Assembly: GCA_045535505.1 (NCBI GenBank)
Contig: JAZSLU010000023.1
Location: forward strand, 119,420-183,419
DNA from: CAKSST01 sp045535505
GTDB lineage: Bacteria; Bacillota; Clostridia; Oscillospirales; Acutalibacteraceae
Direction: 5' to 3'
DNA: 64,000 nt
Notes under the pieces: model-generated
Databases searched by the model: none
What the model saw: the letters and a program-made list of their open reading frames with translations, nothing else
Told to the model about the DNA's origin: nothing
In this document: positions 41,903 to 51,217 of the stretch, piece by piece
Numbering within the stretch: the first letter of the stretch is position 1
Layout: each line of letters begins with the position of its first letter
Translations under genes and position numbers: made by a program

Positions 41903-44296
41903 ATGAAAATGTCATTATCTTGGCTTTCACGCTATGTTGATATAAATGTGCCTGTACAGCAAATGTGCGACAAAATGGTTATGGCAGGTTTTGAAATTGA
42001 AAGCATGGAAGACCTCTCGCAAACTATGAGCAACGTTGTTGTTGCACGTATTTTAAACATTGTTCCCCACCCCGACAGTGACCATTTGCTTATTTGCCAA
42101 CTTGATATAGGCAAAGACGAGCCTTTACAGATTATAACAGGCGCTTCAAACGTGTTTGAGGGTGCTTTGGTTCCTGCCGCTTTGCACGATTCTTATCTGC
42201 CCAACGGTACTCATATTAAGAAAGGTAAACTTCGCGGACTTGAATCGTTTGGTATGATGTGTTCGGGCGGTGAGTTAAATTTAACAGAGGGCGACTATCC
42301 CGGCGCTGAAGTTGACGGAATTCTTATCTTAAAAGACGACCTTGCTCCCGGCACGGATATGCGTGAGGTTTTGGGCTTGTTTGATTGGGTAATTGACTTT
42401 AAAATTACCGCAAACCGCCCCGACTGCCAGAGCGTTTTGGGCGTTGCAAAAGAAATTGCCGTTGCGCTTGGTACAAGATTTGAATATCCTGTTCCCCGCT
42501 ATGAAGAGATTGACGGAAAACACATTGATGAATATATTAAAATTTCTGTAAAAGACGGCGACCTTTGTCCTCGTTACTGTGGAAGAATGGTCGAAAACTT
42601 GCGTATTAAGCCATCTCCCGATTGGATGCAATCTGCATTAAAATCGGCAGGTATGCGTCCTATTAACAACATCGTTGATATCACCAACTTTGTTATGCTT
42701 GAAACCGGTCAGCCCTTACACGCTTTTGACTATCGTGATATAAACGGACAAGAAATTATTGTGCGCACCGCTTTTGAGGGAGAAAAAATTACCACCCTTG
42801 ACGGCAAAGAGCACACACTCAACCCCAATATGCTTGTTATTGCAGACGCAAAAGAGGCTTCTTGCCTTGCAGGTATTATGGGCGGTCTTAACAGCGAAAT
42901 TAAGGACGATACGAAAACCTTGTTCCTTGAATGCGCAAAATTCCGCCGCGACAGTGTACGCCGCACCTGCCGAGCACTCGGTGTTGCAACCGAATCAAGT
43001 GCAAGATATCAGCGTGGCGTTGACATTAACAATGTTGAGTATGCTTCTGAACGCGCATTATCTCTTATTGCCGAACTTGATGCGGGTGACATTGTTGCAG
43101 GCACTATCGACATTAACTCGGCACCTGCCGAAACAAATGTTGTTACAGCAACGCCCGAAAGCATTAACGCACTTTTAGGTCTTGAAATTCCAGCCGACAC
43201 AATGGTTGACATTCTTAACCGACTCGGTCTTCGCACCACGCTTGAAGAGGGTGTTTTAACCTGTTTGGTTCCCTCAATTCGTTCTGACGTTGAAAGTATG
43301 GCAGACCTTGCCGAAGAGGTTATGAGAATATATGGCTATGACCACATTATAGGCACACCCTTAAAGGGTGCTGTTCACCCGGGTAAGTTGTCAACCGCTC
43401 GACGCAAGACAGACAAAATTAAAGCAAGAATGGTAGCGCAAGGAGCAAGAGAAATTGCAACCTACTCTTTCATTTCTAAAAAGCAGCTTGACGATTTAGC
43501 CTTACCGCAAGACGATGCTCGCCGACAGGTTGTAGAACTTTGCAATCCGCTTGGCGAAGAATATTCGACCATGCGTACACAGCTTATTTCTTCTATGCTT
43601 ACCGTGCTTTCAACCAACTATAACCACTCAAATGCTGCAGTAAGACTTTTTGAAATAAGCAAACTGTTTGTTCCTAAAAACCTACCCCTTACCGAACAAC
43701 CTTGTGAAGTTCCTGCTATGAGCGTAGGCTTGTACGGCGAAAAAGAAGACTTTTTCACCCTAAAAGGTCTTATTGAAAACATATTTGACTGTTTTGGTGT
43801 AACAGTAGATTACCAAAGAAGCCAAGAGGCTTATTTGCATCCCGGCAGACAGGCAAACGCTATGCTAAACGATGTTTGCGTTGCAACCTTTGGCGAAGTT
43901 CATCCCAAGGTTGCCGAAAACTTTAAGCTTGGTGGCAGGGTTTACGTGGGACAAATTCATCTTGACAAATTGTTAAAGATTGAAGAAAAAACCATTAAAT
44001 ACCGTGCGCTTCCCCGTTTCCCCGCCGTTATGCGAGACTTTGCTATGCTTTGTGACGCAAAAACGCCCGTTGCACAACTGCAAAAAGCTATCGCAAACGG
44101 TGCAGGTAAGCTTTGCGAACAGGTTAAATTGTTTGACGTTTACGAAGGCAAACAAATTCCCCAAGGCAAAAAGAGCGTTGCTTTCACAGTAACGCTGCGC
44201 AGTGCCGAGGGTACACTTGAAGATGCCGAAATTGAGCGTGTTTGCGCAAAAATTGTCAAAAATTTGAACGCACAAGGCGCCGCCTTGCGTCAATAA
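41903..44296 (+). CDS. pheT: Phenylalanyl-tRNA synthetase beta subunit
   Basis: A 797-residue subunit with the usual order: tRNA-binding EMAP/OB domain (about 40-150; HPDSDHLLICQLDIG), B3/B4 editing domain (about 210-385), B5 domain (about 400-475), class II-like core, and C-terminal FDX-ACB anticodon domain (about 705-797; YRALPRFPAVMRDFAML). It completes the alpha2-beta2 enzyme with PheS. GGGAGG lies 16 bases before the ATG, with weaker pairing nearer. Confidence 0.96.
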   Translation: MKMSLSWLSRYVDINVPVQQMCDKMVMAGFEIESMEDLSQTMSNVVVARILNIVPHPDSDHLLICQLDIGKDEPLQIITGASNVFEGALVPAALHDSYLPNGTHIKKGKLRGLESFGMMCSGGELNLTEGDYPGAEVDGILILKDDLAPGTDMREVLGLFDWVIDFKITANRPDCQSVLGVAKEIAVALGTRFEYPVPRYEEIDGKHIDEYIKISVKDGDLCPRYCGRMVENLRIKPSPDWMQSALKSAGMRPINNIVDITNFVMLETGQPLHAFDYRDINGQEIIVRTAFEGEKITTLDGKEHTLNPNMLVIADAKEASCLAGIMGGLNSEIKDDTKTLFLECAKFRRDSVRRTCRALGVATESSARYQRGVDINNVEYASERALSLIAELDAGDIVAGTIDINSAPAETNVVTATPESINALLGLEIPADTMVDILNRLGLRTTLEEGVLTCLVPSIRSDVESMADLAEEVMRIYGYDHIIGTPLKGAVHPGKLSTARRKTDKIKARMVAQGAREIATYSFISKKQLDDLALPQDDARRQVVELCNPLGEEYSTMRTQLISSMLTVLSTNYNHSNAAVRLFEISKLFVPKNLPLTEQPCEVPAMSVGLYGEKEDFFTLKGLIENIFDCFGVTVDYQRSQEAYLHPGRQANAMLNDVCVATFGEVHPKVAENFKLGGRVYVGQIHLDKLLKIEEKTIKYRALPRFPAVMRDFAMLCDAKTPVAQLQKAIANGAGKLCEQVKLFDVYEGKQIPQGKKSVAFTVTLRSAEGTLEDAEIERVCAKIVKNLNAQGAALRQ

Positions 44297-44363
44297 TAAA
44301 AAAGAGTTGAAATTTTAATATTTATATTATAAAATGTATTTACAAAGCATGGAGTGTGTTGCT

Positions 44364-44609
44364 ATGAACAGTAAGACTATGACCTTCTCTTTAGGTAACG
44401 AGCAAGAGCAAGAGATAAGAAGAATTTTGCTTGAAGTTTATGAGGCTTTAAAAGAAAAAGGCTATAATCCCATAAATCAGTTGGTTGGTTATATTTTATC
44501 TGAAGACCCCACATATATAACCACACATAAAAACGCGCGCAGTCTTATTTTGCGCATTGACCGTGACACATTGTTGCAAACACTTATAAAATATTATATG
44601 ACACACTAA
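44364..44609 (+). CDS. ireB: IreB family regulatory phosphoprotein (UPF0297)
   Basis: An 81-residue protein. Family core NPINQLVGYILSEDPTYITTHKNARSLI is split here as NPINQLVGYILSEDPTY (about residues 37-53) and ITTHKNARSLI (54-64), almost invariant in Firmicutes. IreB is phosphorylated by the Ser/Thr kinase IreK in enterococci and affects cephalosporin resistance. Most genomes have it beside alaS, ruvX and a DUF1292 gene; here it stands alone. The ATG at 44364 with GGAGTG upstream is chosen over an earlier in-frame codon. Confidence 0.93.
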   Translation: MNSKTMTFSLGNEQEQEIRRILLEVYEALKEKGYNPINQLVGYILSEDPTYITTHKNARSLILRIDRDTLLQTLIKYYMTH

Positions 44610-44613
44610 ATTT

Positions 44614-44646
44614 AAAGCGCCTGATTTTTAAATCAGGTGCTTTTTT
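44614..44646 (+). terminator. Terminator after ireB
   Basis: AAAGCGCCTGATT, loop TTTA, AATCAGGTGCTTTTTT, five bases after the stop. Confidence 0.88.
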
Positions 44647-44696
44647 ACAGTTGAATTTATAAAATATTTAATATATAATAATATGGGGTGATTTAT

Positions 44697-45665
44697 ATGA
44701 ACTTTAAAACTCTTGACAGCGGTGCCGTTGAATGCTTTTGCGTCATAAAATCGGTTGAAGTTAAGACCTCTTCTCGTGGAGGCCCTTATCTTGATATGAT
44801 TCTTTGCGATAAAGACGGCGAAATTGTTGCAAAGTTTTGGGATTATAACGATGTTTTGCACGGCACTTTTGCACCAAACGAACTTATTAAGGTGAGAGGC
44901 AAAGTTTCACCCTACAACAACGTTGACCAGTTGCGTATTGAGCAAATTAGACACACCGTTGCAGCCGACAACGTAAAAATCGAAGACTATGTTCCCAGTG
45001 CCGACTATGACACAAAGGATATGCTCTGTGAGCTTGAAAATATTGTTAGCAACTTTAGCGACGATGGTCTTAAAGCCATAACACTTGCTTTGCTTGACAA
45101 ACATCGTGACAAATTGCTTTATTGGCCTGCCGCTTTCAAGCTTCATCACGCTATGCGAGGCGGTTTGCTCACACACGTGCTTTCTATCGTTCGTCTTGCT
45201 CAAAAATTTTGCGAAATCTACACCTGTCTTGATAAAGATTTGCTTTTAGCGGGTGCAATTTTGCACGACATAGCAAAACTTGAAGAGTATGACGTGCCGC
45301 AAACCGGTATTGCAACAGGTTATACCGCCAAAGGCTCTTTGCTTGGACATCCTGTTATGGGCGCCCAAGAGGTAAGGCAAACCGCAAAAGAACTTGGCGT
45401 TAGCGAACAAACTTCAATTTTGCTTGAGCATATGATACTTTCACACCACGGCGTTCCCGAATATGGCGCAGCGGTTATGCCACAGTTCCCTGAGGCTGAG
45501 GTTTTAAGTGAGCTTGATATGCTTGATGCACGAATTTTTGAATATTACGACAACCTGCAAGGTGTTGCTGCCGACACTTTTTCGGGCAAGGTTTGGGCTC
45601 TCGATAACCGCAAACTTTATAACCACGGCAGAATAAACGGCGATTATTTACCAAAACTGTTTTAA
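44697..45665 (+). CDS. yhaM: YhaM-type 3'-5' exoribonuclease
   Basis: A 322-residue protein with an N-terminal OB-fold (about residues 10-90; VKTSSRGGPYLDMILCDKDGE) and an HD phosphohydrolase domain (about 140-300). HD-type metal ligands: RGGLLTHVLSI, AGAILHDIAKLEEY, GHPVMGAQEV, MILSHHG. YhaM/CBF1 trims single-stranded RNA and DNA 3' ends with manganese. GGGGTGA lies before the ATG at 44697. It begins a run of four closely spaced genes. Confidence 0.9.
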   Translation: MNFKTLDSGAVECFCVIKSVEVKTSSRGGPYLDMILCDKDGEIVAKFWDYNDVLHGTFAPNELIKVRGKVSPYNNVDQLRIEQIRHTVAADNVKIEDYVPSADYDTKDMLCELENIVSNFSDDGLKAITLALLDKHRDKLLYWPAAFKLHHAMRGGLLTHVLSIVRLAQKFCEIYTCLDKDLLLAGAILHDIAKLEEYDVPQTGIATGYTAKGSLLGHPVMGAQEVRQTAKELGVSEQTSILLEHMILSHHGVPEYGAAVMPQFPEAEVLSELDMLDARIFEYYDNLQGVAADTFSGKVWALDNRKLYNHGRINGDYLPKLF

Positions 45666-45686
45666 AAGAAAAAGGAGATAAAAATT

Positions 45687-45887
45687 ATGAAAATCACAAA
45701 AGATATGTGCGTTGGCGATGTATTGGATATGGACCCCGGCTGTGCAGAATATTTTCTTGAAATTGGTATGCACTGTCTTGGTTGCCCCTCTGCAAGAGGC
45801 GAATCGATTGAAGATGCTTGTTCTGTACATGGCACAAATGCCGACGAGCTTTGCGAAAAACTTAACGCTTATTTTGAAGAAAAATAA
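45687..45887 (+). CDS. DUF1858 redox-disulfide domain protein
   Basis: A 66-residue protein, entirely a DUF1858 domain: TKDMCVGDVLDMDPGCAEYF, then GMHCLGCPSARGESIEDAC. The C-x2-C pair is the presumed redox centre of the 'hybrid-cluster-associated disulfide domain' group. AAGGAGAT precedes the ATG. Its stop overlaps the trmK start (TAATG). Confidence 0.92.
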   Translation: MKITKDMCVGDVLDMDPGCAEYFLEIGMHCLGCPSARGESIEDACSVHGTNADELCEKLNAYFEEK

Positions 45888-46552
45888 TGCCTGTGCAGTT
45901 AAAACGAATATCGGCAATCGCATCGCTGGTTGAAAAAGGCAGCCGCGTTGCCGATATCGGCGCAGACCACGGTAGGCTATCAATTTTTTTGCGCCAAAAC
46001 GGAATTGCAAAAAGCGTGATTGCTACCGATTTGCGCCAAAAACCGCTCGAAAACGCAGTTAAAAACATACAAAAATCTAATATTGACAACATCCAAACCC
46101 GTTTATGCGATGGGTTTGATGGCATATGCGAAGATGAGATAGATACCGCTGTTATTGCGGGTATGGGTGGCGAGGTTATTGCAGGAATTATTGACCGTGC
46201 GCCCTTTATTGCCAAAAAAAAGATAAAATTGGTGCTTCAGCCCATGAGCTCAGCAGAGGCTTTGCGAAAATATCTGCTCCAAAAAGGTTTTTATATTGGC
46301 ACAGAACTTACCATTGAAGAAGACGGCAAAATTTACACAATTATTCCTGCGGTTTTTGACGGTAAGGTGCGAAAGCGTGATTTATTTTACATTTACGCAG
46401 GCGAGCGTGACTTTAGCACATACCAAGCAAAGCAATATACAAAAAAACTCTATAACCGCCTAAAAGGCGAACGTCCCGCTTTTGAAAAAAGCGGCAACCT
46501 TGACGAATATGCCGCTCTGTGTGAACGGCTTTATAATACAAGCATAGGATAA
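45887..46552 (+). CDS. trmK: tRNA (adenine-22-N1)-methyltransferase
   Basis: A 221-residue SAM-dependent methyltransferase that makes m1A22 in tRNA. Rossmann motif SRVADIGADHGRLSIFL (about residues 18-34), then VIATDLRQKPLENA, and AVIAGMGGEVIAGII (about 88-102) typical of TrmK. In most Firmicutes trmK is followed by nif3; here rqcH follows by 5 bases and nif3 is far away. Translationally coupled to the DUF1858 gene. Confidence 0.93.
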   Translation: MPVQLKRISAIASLVEKGSRVADIGADHGRLSIFLRQNGIAKSVIATDLRQKPLENAVKNIQKSNIDNIQTRLCDGFDGICEDEIDTAVIAGMGGEVIAGIIDRAPFIAKKKIKLVLQPMSSAEALRKYLLQKGFYIGTELTIEEDGKIYTIIPAVFDGKVRKRDLFYIYAGERDFSTYQAKQYTKKLYNRLKGERPAFEKSGNLDEYAALCERLYNTSIG

Positions 46553-46557
46553 TTTTT

Positions 46558-48177
46558 ATGGCATTTGATGGTGTTTTTTTAAGACATATAAGCCAAGAAC
46601 TTGCGACCGCTTGCGGTTGCAGGGTGGAAAAAATACATCAACCCGCAAAAAGCGAGTTGGTGTTTTTGTTGCGCAAAAGCGGCGCTCATTTTAAACTGTT
46701 GCTTTGCGCACGTCCCGGTGCCGCAAGAGTGCAGTTTACAAATCAAAGTTTCGAAAATCCCCCTGTCCCACCCATGTTTTGTATGCTTATGCGAAAACAC
46801 CTTTGCGGCGCAAAGCTTACACACATTACCCAAGCAGGTATTGACCGTATTTTATTTTTGCATTTTGAGGGCAACGATGAAATGGGTGACAAAACAAAGT
46901 TAACCCTCGTTTTAGAATTTTTTGGTGCAAAATCAAACATAATTCTTGTGGGCGCAAACGGCAGAATAATTGACGCTTTACGCCGTAGCGAACAGCTTGG
47001 TGAAGGTCGTCTTTGCTTACCCGGCGCTGTATTTGAAGAAATTGAAAAAGACACACGGCTTTGCCCTGTTGGCGCATCGTCAGAGCAACTTAAAAACGCT
47101 GTAACAAACAGTAGTTTAAACGGTGCAGTTGCAGGTCTTTCACCCTTAATTTGTCGTGAATTTGAGGATAATATTGATGCCTTGAAAGCGGCTGTTGAAA
47201 ACCCCGTTCCCGCTCTCACAATATCCGAAGACGGCACGGCTGTTGAATTTTCGTTTTGCCCCATAACACAGTATGGGGAAGGTTATACCCACAAAATTTT
47301 TGACTCTTACAGCGCTCTGCTTGATGAATTTTACGGCACAAGGGACCGTGAAGAACGTTTGCGCGCATCAAAGAGTGAAATAACAAAAACCATTAACACT
47401 TTAATATCACGAACCACCCGAAAACTCGCTTTGCGGCGCACCGAGCTACAAGACTGCGCCAACCGAGAACAGTTGAGAATTTTTGGCGAGTTGCTTAAAG
47501 CAAATATTGCAACCTTAAAAATTCAAAGTAATTCTGTTGTAGTAAAAAACTATTACAGCGAAAATTTTGAAGACGTTACAATATCTGTTAATCCTGCTCT
47601 TTCGGTTGCTGCTAATGCAACAAAATATTTTAAGGATTATAAAAAGTCTTGTGTTGCTGCACAGCTTTTAGACTCGCTTATTGAAAAAGCCGAGCAAGAC
47701 CTTGTATATTTTAACTCGGTTTTACAGGCGGCAAACACCGCTCAAAGCCGTGCTGAGCTTGATTCTATCAGAGAAGAACTTGTCAGCGCAGGTGTTTTAA
47801 GTAAAAAACGGCAAAGCGGCAAAGCAGTAGGGCCCGGAGCACCTTATGAATATGAATTTGCCGAATACCGTATTTTAGCAGGAAAAAACAACCGTCAAAA
47901 CGATATTTTGACCTTTAAAACTGCCGGTAAAAACGACCTTTGGCTGCACGCAAAGGACGTTCCCGGTGCTCACGTTATTCTCTTTTGCAATAACAAACCG
48001 CCACGCAACCAAGCTATTGAATATGCCGCAAAAATCGCCGCAAAACATTCAGGCGGCGCCGCATCGGGTGCCGTTTCGGTTGACTACACCTTTGCTAAAT
48101 ACGTCAAAAAACCTCCCGGCGCAAAACCGGGAATGGTAACCTACGATAAGTTCAGCACCGTATTTATAAAACTCTAA
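46558..48177 (+). CDS. rqcH: RqcH, ribosome quality-control factor (NFACT)
   Basis: A 539-residue protein: NFACT-N domain (about 1-200; DGVFLRHISQELATACGCRV), helix-hairpin and long coiled coil (about 260-420), and NFACT-R (about 435-539; NDLWLHAKDVPGAHVIL). RqcH binds stalled 50S-peptidyl-tRNA complexes and adds C-terminal alanine tails; older names FbpA/fibronectin-binding protein. It is cytoplasmic despite that name. Start ATG with AGGATAA upstream, 5 bases after trmK. Confidence 0.93.
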   Translation: MAFDGVFLRHISQELATACGCRVEKIHQPAKSELVFLLRKSGAHFKLLLCARPGAARVQFTNQSFENPPVPPMFCMLMRKHLCGAKLTHITQAGIDRILFLHFEGNDEMGDKTKLTLVLEFFGAKSNIILVGANGRIIDALRRSEQLGEGRLCLPGAVFEEIEKDTRLCPVGASSEQLKNAVTNSSLNGAVAGLSPLICREFEDNIDALKAAVENPVPALTISEDGTAVEFSFCPITQYGEGYTHKIFDSYSALLDEFYGTRDREERLRASKSEITKTINTLISRTTRKLALRRTELQDCANREQLRIFGELLKANIATLKIQSNSVVVKNYYSENFEDVTISVNPALSVAANATKYFKDYKKSCVAAQLLDSLIEKAEQDLVYFNSVLQAANTAQSRAELDSIREELVSAGVLSKKRQSGKAVGPGAPYEYEFAEYRILAGKNNRQNDILTFKTAGKNDLWLHAKDVPGAHVILFCNNKPPRNQAIEYAAKIAAKHSGGAASGAVSVDYTFAKYVKKPPGAKPGMVTYDKFSTVFIKL

Positions 48178-48191
48178 AAGGACGTGATTTT

Positions 48192-48992
48192 TTGAGTCTT
48201 GGTGTTTCAAGTGCTTGTTATTATCCGCTCTCAACCGAACAATCTTTAATAAACCTTGGCCAAGCGGGCATAAATACAACAGAAATTTTCTTTAACAGCA
48301 ATTTTGAGCGCACTTTACCTTTTGTTAATGAAATTGCAAAAATAACACAACATTATGGCATAGATGTTGTATCGTTGCACCCATCATTATCTTTTGCCGA
48401 GCCTTATTACTTCTTTTCTGAATATGACCGCCGCTTTGATGAATATCGTGAAGAATTTAAGCTTTATTACGATGCAGCCGCAAGGCTTGGTTCAAAATAT
48501 GTAATTCTGCACGGCGACCGCTTGTGCGAATTTTCAAAAATTTCTGCTGAAGAATATTGCCGCCGCTTTATGATCATTGCAGATGACGCAAAAAAAGCTG
48601 GTGTAACCCTGTTGCAAGAAAACGTCAACAAATATCGTGCCTGCAGACCTGATTTTATTAAAAAAATGCGCAAATTAACCGGTGACAAGGTTGATTTTTG
48701 CCTTGATATAAAACAAGCAATTCGTGCAGGCTATACGGTTGACGAGGTTGTTAATGCAATGTCGGGCAAGATTAAACACATTCACATAAGCGACAGCAAT
48801 TCTCGTTGCGACTGCATGTTGCCGCAAAACGGAAATTTTGATTTTAAAGGGTTCTTTACAAAAATAAAAAAAGAAGAAAACTACGGCGGAGATTTTATGA
48901 TTGAAGTATATTCAAACGCTTATTCTGACGTAATACAAATTGCGCAAAGCCACAAAATTTTAAGCGTTTTGTACAATAGTATTTATAAATAA
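48192..48992 (+). CDS. TIM-barrel sugar isomerase/epimerase-like protein
   Basis: A 266-residue AP endonuclease 2-type TIM barrel. Metal-site residues are visible: SLHPSLSFAEPYYF, KYVILHGDR, LLQENVNKY (Glu), FCLDIKQA (Asp), IKHIHISDSN (His) and FMIEVYSN (Glu). The family includes xylose isomerase-like and inosose enzymes; substrate unknown. It starts with TTG at 48192 after AAAGGACG. Last gene of the yhaM-rqcH run. Confidence 0.85.
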   Translation: MSLGVSSACYYPLSTEQSLINLGQAGINTTEIFFNSNFERTLPFVNEIAKITQHYGIDVVSLHPSLSFAEPYYFFSEYDRRFDEYREEFKLYYDAAARLGSKYVILHGDRLCEFSKISAEEYCRRFMIIADDAKKAGVTLLQENVNKYRACRPDFIKKMRKLTGDKVDFCLDIKQAIRAGYTVDEVVNAMSGKIKHIHISDSNSRCDCMLPQNGNFDFKGFFTKIKKEENYGGDFMIEVYSNAYSDVIQIAQSHKILSVLYNSIYK

Positions 48993-49002
48993 ATATTACT
49001 TC

Positions 49003-49031
49003 TTGCATATTTTAGATAATTGTTGTATAAT
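49003..49031 (+). promoter_or_regulatory. Promoter of the polysaccharide module
   Basis: TTGCAT (49003-49008), 17-base spacer, perfect TATAAT (49026-49031), about 50 bases before the first gene. Confidence 0.7.
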
Positions 49032-49081
49032 GTTAGACGGATATGTGTCGATTTATTTTTTCTAAGTAAGGAAGGTCTTGT

Positions 49082-49792
49082 ATGAACGAATTAACGCCAC
49101 TTGACATACTACGGATTCTGTTGAGAAAATTTTGGCTTATTGCCATTGTTTCTTTAATTTGCGGAATCATCACTTTTGCTTATTGCACTTTTTTCGTTAC
49201 ACCCGTTTATTCTTCTACCGCATCAATTTTTGTAAGTAACGGCGGTGTTGTTGAAAATCCCTCTCAGACAGGAAAGGTTTCAAGTTCTGACCTTTCCGCT
49301 TCGTCATACATAAAGCAAACCTGTAAAGACCTTTTGGGCACGAAAAACATGTTTACTTTGGTGGCAGAAGAAAGCAACCTTGGCTATTCTGAAGGTCAAC
49401 TAAAGAATATGTTTACTCTTAAAAGCCGTTCCGACGATTCTTTGTTGCTTGACATTACTGTCAGCGGAACAAAAAAAGAGGACCTTGTCCAACTGGTTAA
49501 CACCTTTGCCGATTGTTCTCAGATCTTCATTAAAGACACCCTTCCCCTTGCCTATGTTGCTCCTGTTGAGTATAGTACAAGCATAACAAAGGTTTCTCCT
49601 CGAACGCTTTTTTCAACCCTTGTGGCATTTGCGGTTGGTGCCTTCCTTGTAATTGCACCCACCTTATTCATGGCTTTTAACGACACCGTCTTAAAAGGTG
49701 AAGAGAGCATTAAGAATAAATACGACATTTCAATTTTAGGCGTTGTGCCTGATTTCAATTCTTCTTCGAAGGGTGGTTATTATCATGGCTAA
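49082..49792 (+). CDS. Wzz/YveK-type chain-length protein
   Basis: A 236-residue protein of the polysaccharide co-polymerase family: two membrane helices (about residues 15-37 and 176-197) around an outside domain, PVYSSTASIFVSN after the first helix, and LGVVPDFNSS at the end. In Gram-positives this is the membrane adaptor that activates the CpsD tyrosine kinase. AAGGAAGG precedes the ATG. Its last 8 bases overlap the kinase gene. Confidence 0.92.
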   Translation: MNELTPLDILRILLRKFWLIAIVSLICGIITFAYCTFFVTPVYSSTASIFVSNGGVVENPSQTGKVSSSDLSASSYIKQTCKDLLGTKNMFTLVAEESNLGYSEGQLKNMFTLKSRSDDSLLLDITVSGTKKEDLVQLVNTFADCSQIFIKDTLPLAYVAPVEYSTSITKVSPRTLFSTLVAFAVGAFLVIAPTLFMAFNDTVLKGEESIKNKYDISILGVVPDFNSSSKGGYYHG

Positions 49793-50495
49793 ATCAAAAT
49801 CAAGAATGTTGATTTCTGAAGAAGGCGTAAACAATAAATCCGTTCCCTTTGCAGTTGTTGAGGCTTACAAAACCATTCGTACAAATCTTTTATTTTTGCT
49901 TTCTCAAAACGAGAATAAAGCCATCGCCATTTCCAGTTCACTTAAAGGCGAGGGCAAATCGACCACATCTGTTAACATCGCTATTGCTCTTTCTCAGTTG
50001 AACGAAAAGGTTATGCTTATTGACTGCGACTTGAGAAAAGCGACTATTCACAAAAAACTAAAAATAAAAAACAACGTAGGCGTAACCTCTGTTCTTGCGA
50101 ATTTCTGCACACTCCAAGAGGCCGTTACCGAAATTAACCCTTATCTTTCCGTTCTTACAAGCGGTCCTATTCCCCCTAACGCTGCAGAACTTTTAAGCTC
50201 TAAAAAGATGGACGAACTTCTTGCAAAGCTTAATGAGGAGTATGACTACATCATCATTGACACGCCGCCCATTAATATTGTTTCGGACGCCTTGGTGGTT
50301 GCCGCAAAAACAAATGGTCTTATTATGGTTGTTAAGGACAACTATATTGACCGTACTGACTTTGAACGTGCTTTAAACAGCATTGAACTTGCAGGTGTGC
50401 GCGTTTTAGGTGCCGTGCTTAACAGCGCAAGCGAAACAAAGAGCAAGAGTTATCGCTACAAATACGTCTATAAATACAGCAACGATTATTATTGA
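49785..50495 (+). CDS. cpsD: CpsD-type protein tyrosine kinase (BY-kinase)
   Basis: A 236-residue kinase. Walker A SSLKGEGKSTTSVNIA (about residues 48-63), Walker A' LIDCDLRKATIH (about 79-90), Walker B YIIIDTPPINIVSDA, and a C-terminal tyrosine cluster (SYRYKYVYKYSNDYY) that is the autophosphorylation site. It controls capsule/exopolysaccharide assembly with the Wzz-like partner. The ATG at 49785, inside the previous gene, has GGGTGG upstream. Confidence 0.95.
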   Translation: MAKSKSRMLISEEGVNNKSVPFAVVEAYKTIRTNLLFLLSQNENKAIAISSSLKGEGKSTTSVNIAIALSQLNEKVMLIDCDLRKATIHKKLKIKNNVGVTSVLANFCTLQEAVTEINPYLSVLTSGPIPPNAAELLSSKKMDELLAKLNEEYDYIIIDTPPINIVSDALVVAAKTNGLIMVVKDNYIDRTDFERALNSIELAGVRVLGAVLNSASETKSKSYRYKYVYKYSNDYY

Positions 50496-51217
50496 TGCTC
50501 ATGTTAGATATTCATACACACATTCTTCCGCAAATTGATGACGGAGCAACCTCGATAGACGAGTCTGTTGTTCTTCTCGAAAGATTAAAAGAGCAGGGCT
50601 GTACGCACGTTTTGCTCACACCTCACTTTTATGCACAAACAACCGACATTGCCGAATTTGAAGAGTTGTTTGAAAAAAGGTTTGCCGAACTAAACGAGGC
50701 TGTCAAGCAAAAGGACCTGCCCGTTTTGTTGCCGGGTTGCGAGGTGTATTATTTTAGCGGCATTTCAACCTGCTCGGGTTTAGACGCTTTAACTCTTAAT
50801 AAATCAAAATATCTGCTTTTGGAGTTGCCTGAAATTTTAACGCCGAAAGCACTCGATTCGGTTGTCGATTTAAACCTTAATCGCGGTTTAGTGCCTATTA
50901 TCGCTCACATTGAAAGATATAAAAAGAGCAAATACTACGGCAATTTGTTAGAATTTGTCGGTAATGGAATTGCGCTTTCACACATTAACGCTTCTTCTTT
51001 TACGAAAAATTCGAGCACACGCGATTGTTTTTCTCTTATCCAAAACAACCTTGTAACATATATTGCCAGTGACGTTCACAACCCTAAAGGCCGACCCGCC
51101 TGCTTCGACAAGGCCTTTGCAAAAATTGAGAAAAAATTCGGTGAACAGTGCAAAAATAAATTTATTAATAACTCTATCTCTCTATTAAAAATGATTGGAA
51201 TTGATAGTATTGAATAA
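50495..51217 (+). CDS. cpsB: CpsB/YwqE-type tyrosine phosphatase
   Basis: A 240-residue PHP-domain phosphatase that removes phosphate from the CpsD tail. Metal motifs: DIHTHILPQIDDGA (about residues 4-17), LLTPHF, LELPEI, IIAHIERY and IASDVHN. The ATG at 50495 overlaps the kinase stop as TGATG; the ATG two codons on is also possible, and no good ribosome binding site is seen, so coupling is likely. Confidence 0.93.
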   Translation: MLMLDIHTHILPQIDDGATSIDESVVLLERLKEQGCTHVLLTPHFYAQTTDIAEFEELFEKRFAELNEAVKQKDLPVLLPGCEVYYFSGISTCSGLDALTLNKSKYLLLELPEILTPKALDSVVDLNLNRGLVPIIAHIERYKKSKYYGNLLEFVGNGIALSHINASSFTKNSSTRDCFSLIQNNLVTYIASDVHNPKGRPACFDKAFAKIEKKFGEQCKNKFINNSISLLKMIGIDSIE